Source: Leptospira_A sp046736045 (lineage in GTDB: Bacteria > Spirochaetota > Leptospiria > Leptospirales > Leptospiraceae). From it: 64,000 nucleotides of DNA. The stretch covers positions 62,001 through 126,000 of the forward strand of contig NZ_CP177133.1 of NCBI RefSeq assembly GCF_046736045.1, given 5' to 3'. The notes beneath the pieces were generated by a model that made no database searches, was not told the DNA's origin, and saw only the letters and a program-made list of their open reading frames with translations. The stretch's first letter is position 1, and every line of letters begins with the position of its first letter. Both the position numbers and the translations under genes were made by a program. Below are positions 45,881 to 53,083 of this stretch, piece by piece.

Positions 45881-46951
45881 TTAGGCTGCTTCTTTCCAGG
45901 AATAGGTATGATAAAGTCCACCTAATACTGGAGAGGAAACAATTTTGTAATTCCCGTCTCTTGGCTTATGTAAAATTGGAGAGGAGACAGGAGTGTCTTT
46001 CCGCAAGGCAAGATGAGTCCTGTTGTGATTATAAAAATGTATGAACTCTTCCAACTTGACTTGCAGATGATATTCATTCAGTGGAATAAAATAATCTAAA
46101 AATTCTTCCTTACAGGTTTTTACAAATCTTTCCGCATACCCATTTTGCCAGGGAGAACGAACGGCTGTTTTTTTATGTTTAATACCAAGCCTTTCCAGGT
46201 AGCGGGAGAATCTTTTACCGAATAAGGCGTCGTTATCCGTAAGAACATAGGATGTATTCTTCGGATCTTTTTTTCTGAGTGCGACTTTGATAACCTTTCT
46301 GACCCATCTGGTAGAAGTTTTGACTGTCATGTCGAAATGAAGGATTTGTCTTGTTTCCAAATCCATAAAAAATATGACTTTATACATTTCTCTAAAGTTA
46401 TACGAGAAAACTGTAAATAGATCGGAAACAATCATGGAATCTGCATGAAGAGCGTAGAAGTTTTTCCAAGCGAGTCTTTTCCTAGGGTTAGGTGATCTCC
46501 GGAGGGTTTTGATATATTTGGAAACTGATTTTTCCGAGATCAAATATCCTAGTTTAAGGACCAAACCATGGATTTTGGTAGCTCCAGAGAGAGGGTTTTG
46601 TTTTGCGATCTTGCGAATTAATTTAATAAGTGGCCATTGTGTTTTGGGTCTTCCTGATTTTTTAGAGGAAGAAAGGAGATTCCAAAAGAGTTTCCATTTT
46701 TTCTTTCTCCAGGAAAGAAGAGTATCCGGAGTAACAAGAATAAGAGATGTTTTCCATTCGAAGTGAAGATAAGAGAGCATAACCAACTTACACCTTTCCC
46801 AGGGAGTTGTATGAAAGACTTTGTGTTTTCTTTTGTAAGCGGCAAGTTGAGTGCGAAGGGTAATATTTTCGAGTAAGATGGCTGTATAAGAAAATTGCAG
46901 AAGTAGACATAAAACAGGAATGAGTAAGAAGAAAGAAAAAACTGTAATCAC
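45881..46951 (-). CDS. DDE (integrase-core) transposase, C-terminal frame
   Basis: The 356-residue frame begins at GTG 46951, but the frame is open and coding-like further upstream. A hydrophobic N-terminal segment (VITVFSFFLLIPVLCLLL), a helical linker (RPKTQWPLIKLIRKIAKQNPLSGATKIHGLVLKLGY) and an rve catalytic core follow. The core keeps Asp in VSDLFTV, Asp in LTDNDALFG and Glu in NGYAERFVKTCKEEFLD, so the DDE triad appears intact. The C-terminal GGLYHTYSWKEAA matches a widespread family of stand-alone integrase-core proteins. Activity depends on whether the upstream frame can be joined. Confidence 0.8.
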   Translation of the reverse strand: MITVFSFFLLIPVLCLLLQFSYTAILLENITLRTQLAAYKRKHKVFHTTPWERCKLVMLSYLHFEWKTSLILVTPDTLLSWRKKKWKLFWNLLSSSKKSGRPKTQWPLIKLIRKIAKQNPLSGATKIHGLVLKLGYLISEKSVSKYIKTLRRSPNPRKRLAWKNFYALHADSMIVSDLFTVFSYNFREMYKVIFFMDLETRQILHFDMTVKTSTRWVRKVIKVALRKKDPKNTSYVLTDNDALFGKRFSRYLERLGIKHKKTAVRSPWQNGYAERFVKTCKEEFLDYFIPLNEYHLQVKLEEFIHFYNHNRTHLALRKDTPVSSPILHKPRDGNYKIVSSPVLGGLYHTYSWKEAA

Positions 46952-47000
46952 TTGGATCAGGAAAAGAGATAGCCCTGTGTTTGTAGCACAAATAAACTTT

Positions 47001-47198
47001 CTAAAGGAACAAATTTTTTGGAAAAATGGACTTTATTCCGTTTCTGCAAATCAAGTTTTGAAAATAATCTCTGTTTAACTTTCTATAGTTCGAAATCGTG
47101 AACCTCGGATATAGGGAAAGTTCTTCTTTATGGACGATCCCCAGGGCAACGAAATGTTTAAAATTCGAATGGTATTTCTTGCGTTTAACAGCTGGCAT
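47001..47198 (-). pseudogene. N-terminal (HTH-type) part of the same transposase, shifted by one base
   Basis: The 65-codon frame begins MPAVKRKKYHSNFKHFVALGIVHKEE, a basic HTH-like transposase start. It ends at a TAG (47001-47003). Removing one base from the six-A run on the minus strand (plus-strand T's 47014-47019) would fuse it to the 45881-46951 frame through ICSFRKFICATNTGLSLF. The needed shift is +1 (or -2), not the -1 shift of IS3-type elements. It is therefore most simply a one-base insertion in a homopolymer, or a sequencing error, rather than programmed frameshifting. Confidence 0.6.
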
Positions 47199-47302
47199 CT
47201 GCTACTAAAATCGGGAACCCAATATGAGAAAATTAGAAAAATAAAATATTCTAAAGTAATATTATTTTAAAAACTCATCTCCTGGGAAAAAACTGATAAA
47301 AA

Positions 47303-47959
47303 TCAAACTACCCCGTGCGACTTTAGCTCTTCTAAGGAAAGACCAGTAGCTTTTATTACCACATCAATATCCACCCCGTTGGCAAGAAGACTTTTTGCAG
47401 TTGTAACTTTGGCTTTTATTTCGCCCTCCATCTTGCCCCTAAGTTCGCCTTCTTTTAGTCCTCTCTCAAAATTATAGGCGACTTCGTAAGCAAAGTCTCT
47501 GTCGGAATTCATCTTGTCTTCCAGACGTTTTCTCTCGATGGGATCAGAGGAATAAAGTTCGAGTGCCAGATACGCACTTTTAAGATCGGGAAGTTTGTCT
47601 ACAACGATGTCCATATCTACCTCCAATAAAGAGTGAGCGTTTTTAATAAAAAAAGTCCAGGCTTCGAGTGAAGAAGAAATACCTCCCGAAGATTCCTTAA
47701 ACTTGGGTAGTTCGATAAAAACAATCTCCAAGTCATCGGTAAGGGTCAGTTCTCTATTCTGATCTTCTCTGAATTTAAACCTGTTTATAAAATTTTGGGA
47801 GGGAATGAGGTTGAAGTCAAGAAAATTAATCTGGTAAACAGGCTTCAGATTGGAGTAGGGATCGGAAGAAGACAGTTGGTCACGGATAAGACCTGCGAGA
47901 TAAAAAATGGATCTTTTGACGAAAACGGATTGGTGACCTACCTGCATTTCTACATGCAA
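47303..47959 (-). CDS. Rpn-family (PD-(D/E)XK) nuclease/putative transposase, N-terminally truncated
   Basis: The frame starts at TTG 47959 with HVEMQVGHQSVFVKRSIFYLAGLIRDQL, which is the middle of the usual Rpn protein. The E-x-Q of the nuclease motif is present, but the ~60-70 residues before it, including the first catalytic Asp, are missing, and an in-frame stop lies only seven codons upstream. The remainder, with LKPVYQINFLDFNL and a C-terminal KAKVTTAKSLLANGVDIDVVIKATGLSLEELK, is typical. Rpn proteins promote RecA-independent recombination. This copy is probably an inactive remnant. Confidence 0.75.
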   Translation of the reverse strand: MHVEMQVGHQSVFVKRSIFYLAGLIRDQLSSSDPYSNLKPVYQINFLDFNLIPSQNFINRFKFREDQNRELTLTDDLEIVFIELPKFKESSGGISSSLEAWTFFIKNAHSLLEVDMDIVVDKLPDLKSAYLALELYSSDPIERKRLEDKMNSDRDFAYEVAYNFERGLKEGELRGKMEGEIKAKVTTAKSLLANGVDIDVVIKATGLSLEELKSHGVV

Positions 47960-47997
47960 TTCCTTTTTTTCTTCTTACTTTAACTTTCTCAATTGGA

Positions 47998-48135
47998 TTA
48001 GGAACGATTAAATCCCGTTGCCTCAACAAATTGATCGAGGATCAGGCTTTTTTCTTTTTTCGAAGCCCAAAGGTACTTCTCTTTGAACACTTTACTCATC
48101 ATAGAACGTTCCAACAACGTGTGCTTCATGGTCAT
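47998..48135 (-). pseudogene. Fragment of a second transposase (N-terminal part)
   Basis: On the minus strand a frame from ATG 48135 reads MTMKHTLLERSMMSKVFKEK, then YLWASKKEKSLILDQFVEAT and GFNRS before a TAA at 47998-48000. The KKEKSLILDQFVEATGFNR string is characteristic of the N terminus of a family of integrase-core transposases. The rest of that protein is absent. It is a remnant truncated near the Rpn copy. The adjoining 48136-48332 has a faint internal repeat (GAGTAGATT twice, 48173 and 48210 region) but no gene I can support. Confidence 0.5.
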
Positions 48136-48332
48136 TACCTGAACATGATCATACGCTTCCTTATCTAGATTTGGAGTAGATTCTTAGATGATGCAATGAT
48201 CATGGTTTCGAGTAGATTATTACGTGATTCAATATGCAACTTCCCATAATGTATGTTATGTCGCATTAGATTCGGAAACACCTTTGTATGGAAAGGCACA
48301 TAGGTAAGGCATTAGACACTCTCATAGGTTAT

Positions 48333-49175
48333 CTACTTCTTCTCCAAATCCACAACATAATAATACTCTTTGTCCCAAATCATATATAAAACCCTGGCAG
48401 GAATTCCATAAGCTTCTCTTACATAATCTCCTTGCGACGCATGGATTTCCCATCCTTTCAATTTGGATGCAGTTTCACTTCCCAAAGAATGTGTAGGAGT
48501 CGGTTGATTTTCCGCAACAAACTTTCCATTCTCTCCACCTAATGTGCGAAATGCGTCCCTGGGAGTGATCACATAAGCAATATATCGCGGTCCTGGATAG
48601 TTGCCTTTTGGTTTGGATCGATACTCTTTTGCAACTTCGCTCGCAACAAGTCCCATCCGTCTATGGTCTTTATGTCCTGTTGCTCCGCTTTCCGGCCAGA
48701 AGGTAAGTAAAATTTCAGGATGATAGACTTCCATTGCGGATCTGACTTTTTCTTTCAGTTCGGAGATAGGAACCTCGGGAACTCCTCCGTCCGGATAGTC
48801 CCAAACTTCCTGTTCGTCAATTTTCATCGCATAACCATTCTTAAGTGCCTCTGCTTTTCTGATGATTCCCAGATCTTTCTGCCTTGCGACTACCGGAACC
48901 TGATGGCCCGCTTCACCTTTGGTAGCTGTAACAAGTGAAGTAAAAGAATTCGGATCGGATTTTTTGGCTCTTACGAATACGCTATTTACCAATTGTTCGT
49001 CATCAGGATGAGCAAAAACTCCTAGTATCCGTTTGGAATGTAGAGCTTCATTTAAAGAGGTGACCTCTAAGGCACTCGGTTCTTGAAACAAAGACCTGAC
49101 GAAAAAATAGGCCGCTGCCAGAACGAGAATTACCAGAATCAAAAGGGATGATAGAATGATTTTTAAGACTTTCAT
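48333..49175 (-). CDS. PIG-L/LmbE-family deacetylase, membrane-anchored
   Basis: The 280-residue protein has one N-terminal hydrophobic helix (residues ~6-27), then the family's metal motif AHPDDE (55-60) and a downstream HKDHRRMG. The family removes acetyl groups from GlcNAc-type sugars using zinc. The N-terminal anchor implies action at the envelope; the substrate cannot be predicted. It is separated from the upstream HAMP gene by a strong hairpin, so it is likely transcribed alone. Confidence 0.85.
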   Translation of the reverse strand: MKVLKIILSSLLILVILVLAAAYFFVRSLFQEPSALEVTSLNEALHSKRILGVFAHPDDEQLVNSVFVRAKKSDPNSFTSLVTATKGEAGHQVPVVARQKDLGIIRKAEALKNGYAMKIDEQEVWDYPDGGVPEVPISELKEKVRSAMEVYHPEILLTFWPESGATGHKDHRRMGLVASEVAKEYRSKPKGNYPGPRYIAYVITPRDAFRTLGGENGKFVAENQPTPTHSLGSETASKLKGWEIHASQGDYVREAYGIPARVLYMIWDKEYYYVVDLEKK

Positions 49176-49236
49176 AATATTACAATCAACTAAGATAGTA
49201 ATGGAGATTCAGATGAGATGCAAGTTTTTTATTGAA

Positions 49237-49265
49237 CCCTAAGATATGAAGATTATATCTTAGGG
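49237..49265 (-). terminator. Perfect 11-bp hairpin after the HAMP-protein gene
   Basis: CCCTAAGATAT (49237-49247) pairs perfectly with 49255-49265 across a 7-base loop. It lies 17 bp past the stop of the 49283-49843 gene. The following minus-strand bases (TTCAAT, then A's) make a poor T tract, so termination may be factor-assisted. Confidence 0.5.
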
Positions 49266-49282
49266 CTGGAGGAAAAGGCGGT

Positions 49283-49843
49283 TTATTTTTTGTCGACTTG
49301 TTCTTTGTTGATGATGGCCAAACGTTTGTGGATCACTTCATTGAGAACATCTACAAGTTCCTGGAATTCATCGTCTTTTCTGATTCGGATCCTTTCAATC
49401 GTATCTCCGGATGCGATTTTTTGCAGGGATCGTTTGATACTATAAATCGGTCCTGCCATTTTATGAGATTTGAAAACGGAAAAAATAGTAATCAAAGCCA
49501 AATACAAAACGGATAGAGTTACAACCGCGTCAAATTGGATTGTATACATATTCAACTGATGATCGTAATTGGGCAGATAAATTTCCCGCGGAACATACTT
49601 GAATTTTTCTTCTCCGGTACCTGCGTCTTCGTTCTCCACTTTCCAATACACTATTTGCGCATCTTGTCTCAACCGGAAGACCGCTCCACCATCAAACTTT
49701 GATTTGTTGAGCCAATATAGGAATCCTAAAGTAACCGTTACACCGGAAATAAACAACAAAGAATAATGAAGCAAAAATTTGAATTGAAATTCTTTATCGA
49801 TGATATAGCGAAATCGGAATGCTTTTTTGTTGTCGTTGGACAT
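49283..49843 (-). CDS. HAMP-domain membrane protein without output domain
   Basis: The 186-residue protein has two membrane segments (about residues 25-45 and 105-125) around a ~60-residue periplasmic loop, then a HAMP domain (KMAGPIYSIKRSLQKIASGDTIERIRIRKDDEFQELVDVLNEVIHK). It stops there, with no kinase, cyclase or methyl-accepting domain. Similar short HAMP proteins occur in leptospires and delta-proteobacteria. It may pass a signal to a separate partner; the neighbouring FecR and ECF sigma genes are candidates. An 81-bp gap separates it from fecR. Confidence 0.75.
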   Translation of the reverse strand: MSNDNKKAFRFRYIIDKEFQFKFLLHYSLLFISGVTVTLGFLYWLNKSKFDGGAVFRLRQDAQIVYWKVENEDAGTGEEKFKYVPREIYLPNYDHQLNMYTIQFDAVVTLSVLYLALITIFSVFKSHKMAGPIYSIKRSLQKIASGDTIERIRIRKDDEFQELVDVLNEVIHKRLAIINKEQVDKK

Positions 49844-49924
49844 GGAATGATGGGACTCCCCAATGAAAAATCTTTACAAATCAGAATGCCATAGAAACTG
49901 AAATTGTCAAAAAACTATTCAGTT

Positions 49925-50989
49925 TTATCTAATTTTTTCTGTTTCAAGAATTTGAGTAATTGGGATTTCGATTTTTCCGTCGGCGCCTTCAAATTGAAGG
50001 TGAGTCTCTGTTTGACCCAGAATCACCCCATGGAGCTCAGTTCCATCTTCCAATCTGACCAACTCCAGTCTGGAATATTCTTCATATAGTTTGTTTTCCC
50101 GGGCAAGATCTACCTGAGTGTGCAGGGCTTTGAGTTCTTTTTCCTCTTTAGATCCTAGGGAAATCACTGGTTCCACTTGGTCCGGAGAAATCGAAACTTG
50201 TTTTAAAGATTCTAAATAAATACTTTCCGAGGATTCTTGCGAATTATTTTTGATTTCGACAGAACCTTCTCTGACCGAAACGGTTTGTTTTCCATTCGCA
50301 TCCACGGAAACACTGAATGTGGTTCCACGAACAATCGTAGAATAAGAACCGGATGCGATTTGAAAGACCGAATCTTTTTTCAGCTTTCCTACGGTTGCAA
50401 GAACCTTTCCTTTTTCGATCCCGATGGTTTGGATGGCGGAAGAATCCGATTTTTTCAAGTCTGTTAGTTGGACGAGAGAAGCGGAAGCAACCCGAATCCA
50501 GGTTTTATTCTCAAAGTCAAGATCGACGGAACCATTGTCCGCTGTCAGAATTTTATCACCAGGCCGGATCTTATCTCCTTTTTTCAGTGCAATCTGTACG
50601 GTTTCACCTAAATGCAGAATGAAATTGTTTCCTTTGGAAGTTTGAATTTCACCAAGCAATTCTGAAAATGGAACAAGAGGAACTGCCGCACCTTTTGTCA
50701 CTTCGGATGAAGATTCATCAGCAGGGGAATTTTTTAAAAAGAATACAAAAATAAGAGACGCGGCCGCTGCAAGTAATGCAGTTCCGCCTACTCCTGCCGC
50801 CCATTTGAACTTCCCTGGGAATACCACCACTTGACCCATCTTAGGTGGTGTATATAAATCGGGAAACTTGGGGTTTTGGCTGGAAAGCTCCTGCCAGGAA
50901 AGAAATTTTCTGTTGCTGGCGGATCCGGAAAGACGAGCCAACCGTTCTTCCAATTGCTTTAATTTGTTTGGGTCTAGATCTTTTTGCAT
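49925..50989 (-). CDS. FecR-domain membrane protein, probable anti-sigma regulator
   Basis: The 354-residue protein has a short cytoplasmic part, one membrane helix (~63-86) and a periplasmic FecR domain (ILTADNGSVDLDFENKTWIRVASASLVQLTDL...GKVLATVGKLKKDSVFQIASGSYSTIVRGTTFSVSV). A helical tail and a small beta domain (DGTELHGVILGQTETHLQFEG) follow. FecR proteins relay envelope signals to ECF sigma factors. Only 3 bp separate it from the ECF sigma gene. There is no TonB-dependent receptor nearby, so the input is not classical siderophore signalling. Confidence 0.85.
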   Translation of the reverse strand: MQKDLDPNKLKQLEERLARLSGSASNRKFLSWQELSSQNPKFPDLYTPPKMGQVVVFPGKFKWAAGVGGTALLAAAASLIFVFFLKNSPADESSSEVTKGAAVPLVPFSELLGEIQTSKGNNFILHLGETVQIALKKGDKIRPGDKILTADNGSVDLDFENKTWIRVASASLVQLTDLKKSDSSAIQTIGIEKGKVLATVGKLKKDSVFQIASGSYSTIVRGTTFSVSVDANGKQTVSVREGSVEIKNNSQESSESIYLESLKQVSISPDQVEPVISLGSKEEKELKALHTQVDLARENKLYEEYSRLELVRLEDGTELHGVILGQTETHLQFEGADGKIEIPITQILETEKIR

Positions 50990-50992
50990 GAT

Positions 50993-51490
50993 TTAATCCG
51001 GTACCAAATTTTCTCTTAAAGCAATGGCGGTTACTTTTTCCGTCGCGCGAATCACCAAACGGGATGCAGTGGAAACAGATACATGTAAAATCTCTGCAAT
51101 CTGAGTCAGTTGAAACCCTTCTACATTTTTCAATAAAATAGCACTTCTTTCGTCTTCTTTCAGTTCTCCGAGAAAACTGTACAATCTGTCCTCTAAATCC
51201 TGAAACTCCGCATGTTTTTCCAGGCGTGGGTTATGACTGTGAAGATCTATGTCTTCTGAATAAATTTCTTTTGTAGTAGAAAACTTTTTGGCAAAGTTAA
51301 TGGAAAGGTTGCGGGCTATGGTGTACAAAACCATAAGGGATTTCTCTTCCGTGAGGCCAGCTTCGCTATAATGTTTGTGAAAGCTCAAGAAACTGTCTTG
51401 CATCAAATCCATTGCCGTATCCGCATTTTGAGTATATTTGTAGAGAAAATCATAAATCCTTTTATGATTTTTTTCGTAAATTTGACTCAT
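50993..51490 (-). CDS. ECF-type RNA polymerase sigma factor
   Basis: From ATG 51490 the protein has 165 residues (GTG 51511 would add seven). Region 2 is seen in RIYDFLYKYTQNADTAMDLMQDSFLSFHKHY, with the usual acidic D-x-x-Q-D-S/T-F core-binding motif. Region 4 ends with LKEDERSAILLKNVEGFQLTQIAEILHVSVSTASRLVIRATEKV, an HTH. It is co-transcribed with a FecR regulator. In the 120-bp gap before sthA a dyad GTTATT-N7-AATAAC (51571-51589) might belong to an autoregulated promoter, but this is a guess. Confidence 0.88.
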   Translation of the reverse strand: MSQIYEKNHKRIYDFLYKYTQNADTAMDLMQDSFLSFHKHYSEAGLTEEKSLMVLYTIARNLSINFAKKFSTTKEIYSEDIDLHSHNPRLEKHAEFQDLEDRLYSFLGELKEDERSAILLKNVEGFQLTQIAEILHVSVSTASRLVIRATEKVTAIALRENLVPD

Positions 51491-51613
51491 CGAGATTTGA
51501 TTCTCTGACACAAGAAATAATGTGTTCTGAGAACTAGCACCCTGACAAGTAAAATCTACTGTTTCTCTCTGTTATTAATGACAAATAACGAAAGGGGTTT
51601 TCTCAAAAAAAAC

Positions 51614-53017
51614 TTAAATTTCTTTCTGTAACGCATGAAATGCCGCATTTTTGTACGCACCGATCATCGTAGGATAATTGAAAATATGTTCGGTAAAGTA
51701 CTCAATTGGCGCTTTCAAGCTGACAATACATTGTCCCAGTGCAATCAGTTCGGTAGCTTTATCTGAAATGATATGAACTCCCAAAACCCTTCTGGTAGGC
51801 TTGTCATATAGGATTTTCACCATTCCATCCTGATCGCCACTGATCTGAGCACGGGTAATCGTATCAAAACGCGCAATCCCCACTCCGTAGTCCACACCTC
51901 GTTCCTTTAACGCTTCTTCGGTGGGACCGATGGTTGCGATCTCCGGCAATGTATAAATTCCAATCGGGAAATCTTCCGCACCAACCGGATGAGGAGCACC
52001 CCCAAATATGTGTTTTGCGACATACTGTCCTTGGTACATGGAAACGGAAGCAAGGCTCGGAAAACCGATCACGTCCCCGCAGGCGTAAATACTTGGAACT
52101 TTGGTTTGATAATTTTCATTTACAACGATTTGTTTTCTATCGTTGACTTCGACACCCAGTGTTTCCAATCCCAGGTTTTCCACGTTACCCACTCTGCCTC
52201 GTGAGATTAAAACCTGATTGACCTGGATCACATCACCTTTGTCAGTTGTGAGTTCGATTCCCTTGCCACCTTCCAATTTATCATATTTGGTGATGGAACG
52301 CCCTGTATAGATCTCGATCCCTGCTTTTTTCATGTATTGGGACATGGATTCGGAGATTTCGCGATCCAAAAATCCCAGAATTCTATCTTGTGAATCGAAT
52401 AGATGAACTTTGATTCCTATATGGGAAAATATGGTAGCATATTCCGATCCGATGATTCCCGCTCCAACGACTGCAATCGAAGAAGGCATATTGGCAATGG
52501 AAAACAATCCGTCGCTGTCATAAACCAGTCCGTCCTCAAAAGGTATGTTTTCATTTGCGGGACGTCTGGGTGAACTGCCTGTTGCGATTAAAATATAATC
52601 CGTTTCAAAAACTTTTTTACGCCCACTAGCATCTGTTACTTCTACATGATTGGGATCTAAAATTTGTCCCCAACCTGTGAGAGTTGTCACCCGGTTTTGA
52701 ATCATCTGTTCACGGGTGACGTCTTCTTCTTTTTCGATTACAGTTGCGGCTCTATGCATTAACTCCTGTAAACTGAGCTGGCTCACCTGAGGTGTGCGAA
52801 GTCCGTGAACGGTAGAAAGATGTAAATTGCGGTAAAACCGACTGGTTTCCTGCAAAGATTTGGAAGGAATTGTGCCCCAATGCACACAGCCCCCTCCCAG
52901 ATAAGGATCTTTTTCAATGAGGGCTGCTTTTTTCCCCATTTTAGTTGCTTGGATGGCAGCTTTTTGAGCTGCCGGACCGCCGCCAATGGCAATGATATCA
53001 AACCGGTTAATGGACAT
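51614..53017 (-). CDS. sthA: Soluble pyridine nucleotide transhydrogenase (SthA-like)
   Basis: The 467-residue flavoprotein has the FAD motif IGGGPAAQKAA, the active-site stretch GGGCVHWGTIPSK (Cys44, Thr49) and a NAD(P) motif VVGAGIIGSEYA. Dihydrolipoamide dehydrogenases have a second Cys four residues after the first; here Thr replaces it, exactly as in E. coli SthA (GGGCTHWGTIPSK). That makes lipoamide reduction unlikely and supports NADPH to NAD+ hydride transfer. The C-terminal dimerisation domain ends FNYPTMIGAYKNAAF as in SthA. Confidence 0.9.
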   Translation of the reverse strand: MSINRFDIIAIGGGPAAQKAAIQATKMGKKAALIEKDPYLGGGCVHWGTIPSKSLQETSRFYRNLHLSTVHGLRTPQVSQLSLQELMHRAATVIEKEEDVTREQMIQNRVTTLTGWGQILDPNHVEVTDASGRKKVFETDYILIATGSSPRRPANENIPFEDGLVYDSDGLFSIANMPSSIAVVGAGIIGSEYATIFSHIGIKVHLFDSQDRILGFLDREISESMSQYMKKAGIEIYTGRSITKYDKLEGGKGIELTTDKGDVIQVNQVLISRGRVGNVENLGLETLGVEVNDRKQIVVNENYQTKVPSIYACGDVIGFPSLASVSMYQGQYVAKHIFGGAPHPVGAEDFPIGIYTLPEIATIGPTEEALKERGVDYGVGIARFDTITRAQISGDQDGMVKILYDKPTRRVLGVHIISDKATELIALGQCIVSLKAPIEYFTEHIFNYPTMIGAYKNAAFHALQKEI

Positions 53018-53083
53018 AGGTGAATTCTTTATGTACTTCCGTTATCGGATAGAGAGATGCTACGACAAGCAATTCAGTAAATT

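Larger units (their letters stand above)
45881..47198 (-). mobile_element. IS-like transposase unit, split by a frameshift
   Basis: The unit comprises a short HTH-type reading frame (47001-47198) and a DDE transposase frame (45881-46951). The DDE frame is open upstream to the junction at about 47014. I found no convincing terminal inverted repeats or target duplication in the flanks 45715-45880 and 47199-47302, so its ends are undefined. It sits just downstream of the putative toxin-immunity pair. Confidence 0.6.

Noticed and set aside
45881..47302. Terminal inverted repeats of the transposase unit
   Set aside because: I compared both flanks by eye and found no matching ends, so I did not define IS borders.
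51571..51589. GTTATT-N7-AATAAC dyad as ECF promoter operator
   Set aside because: It is A+T-rich and short enough to occur by chance, with no second copy in the window.
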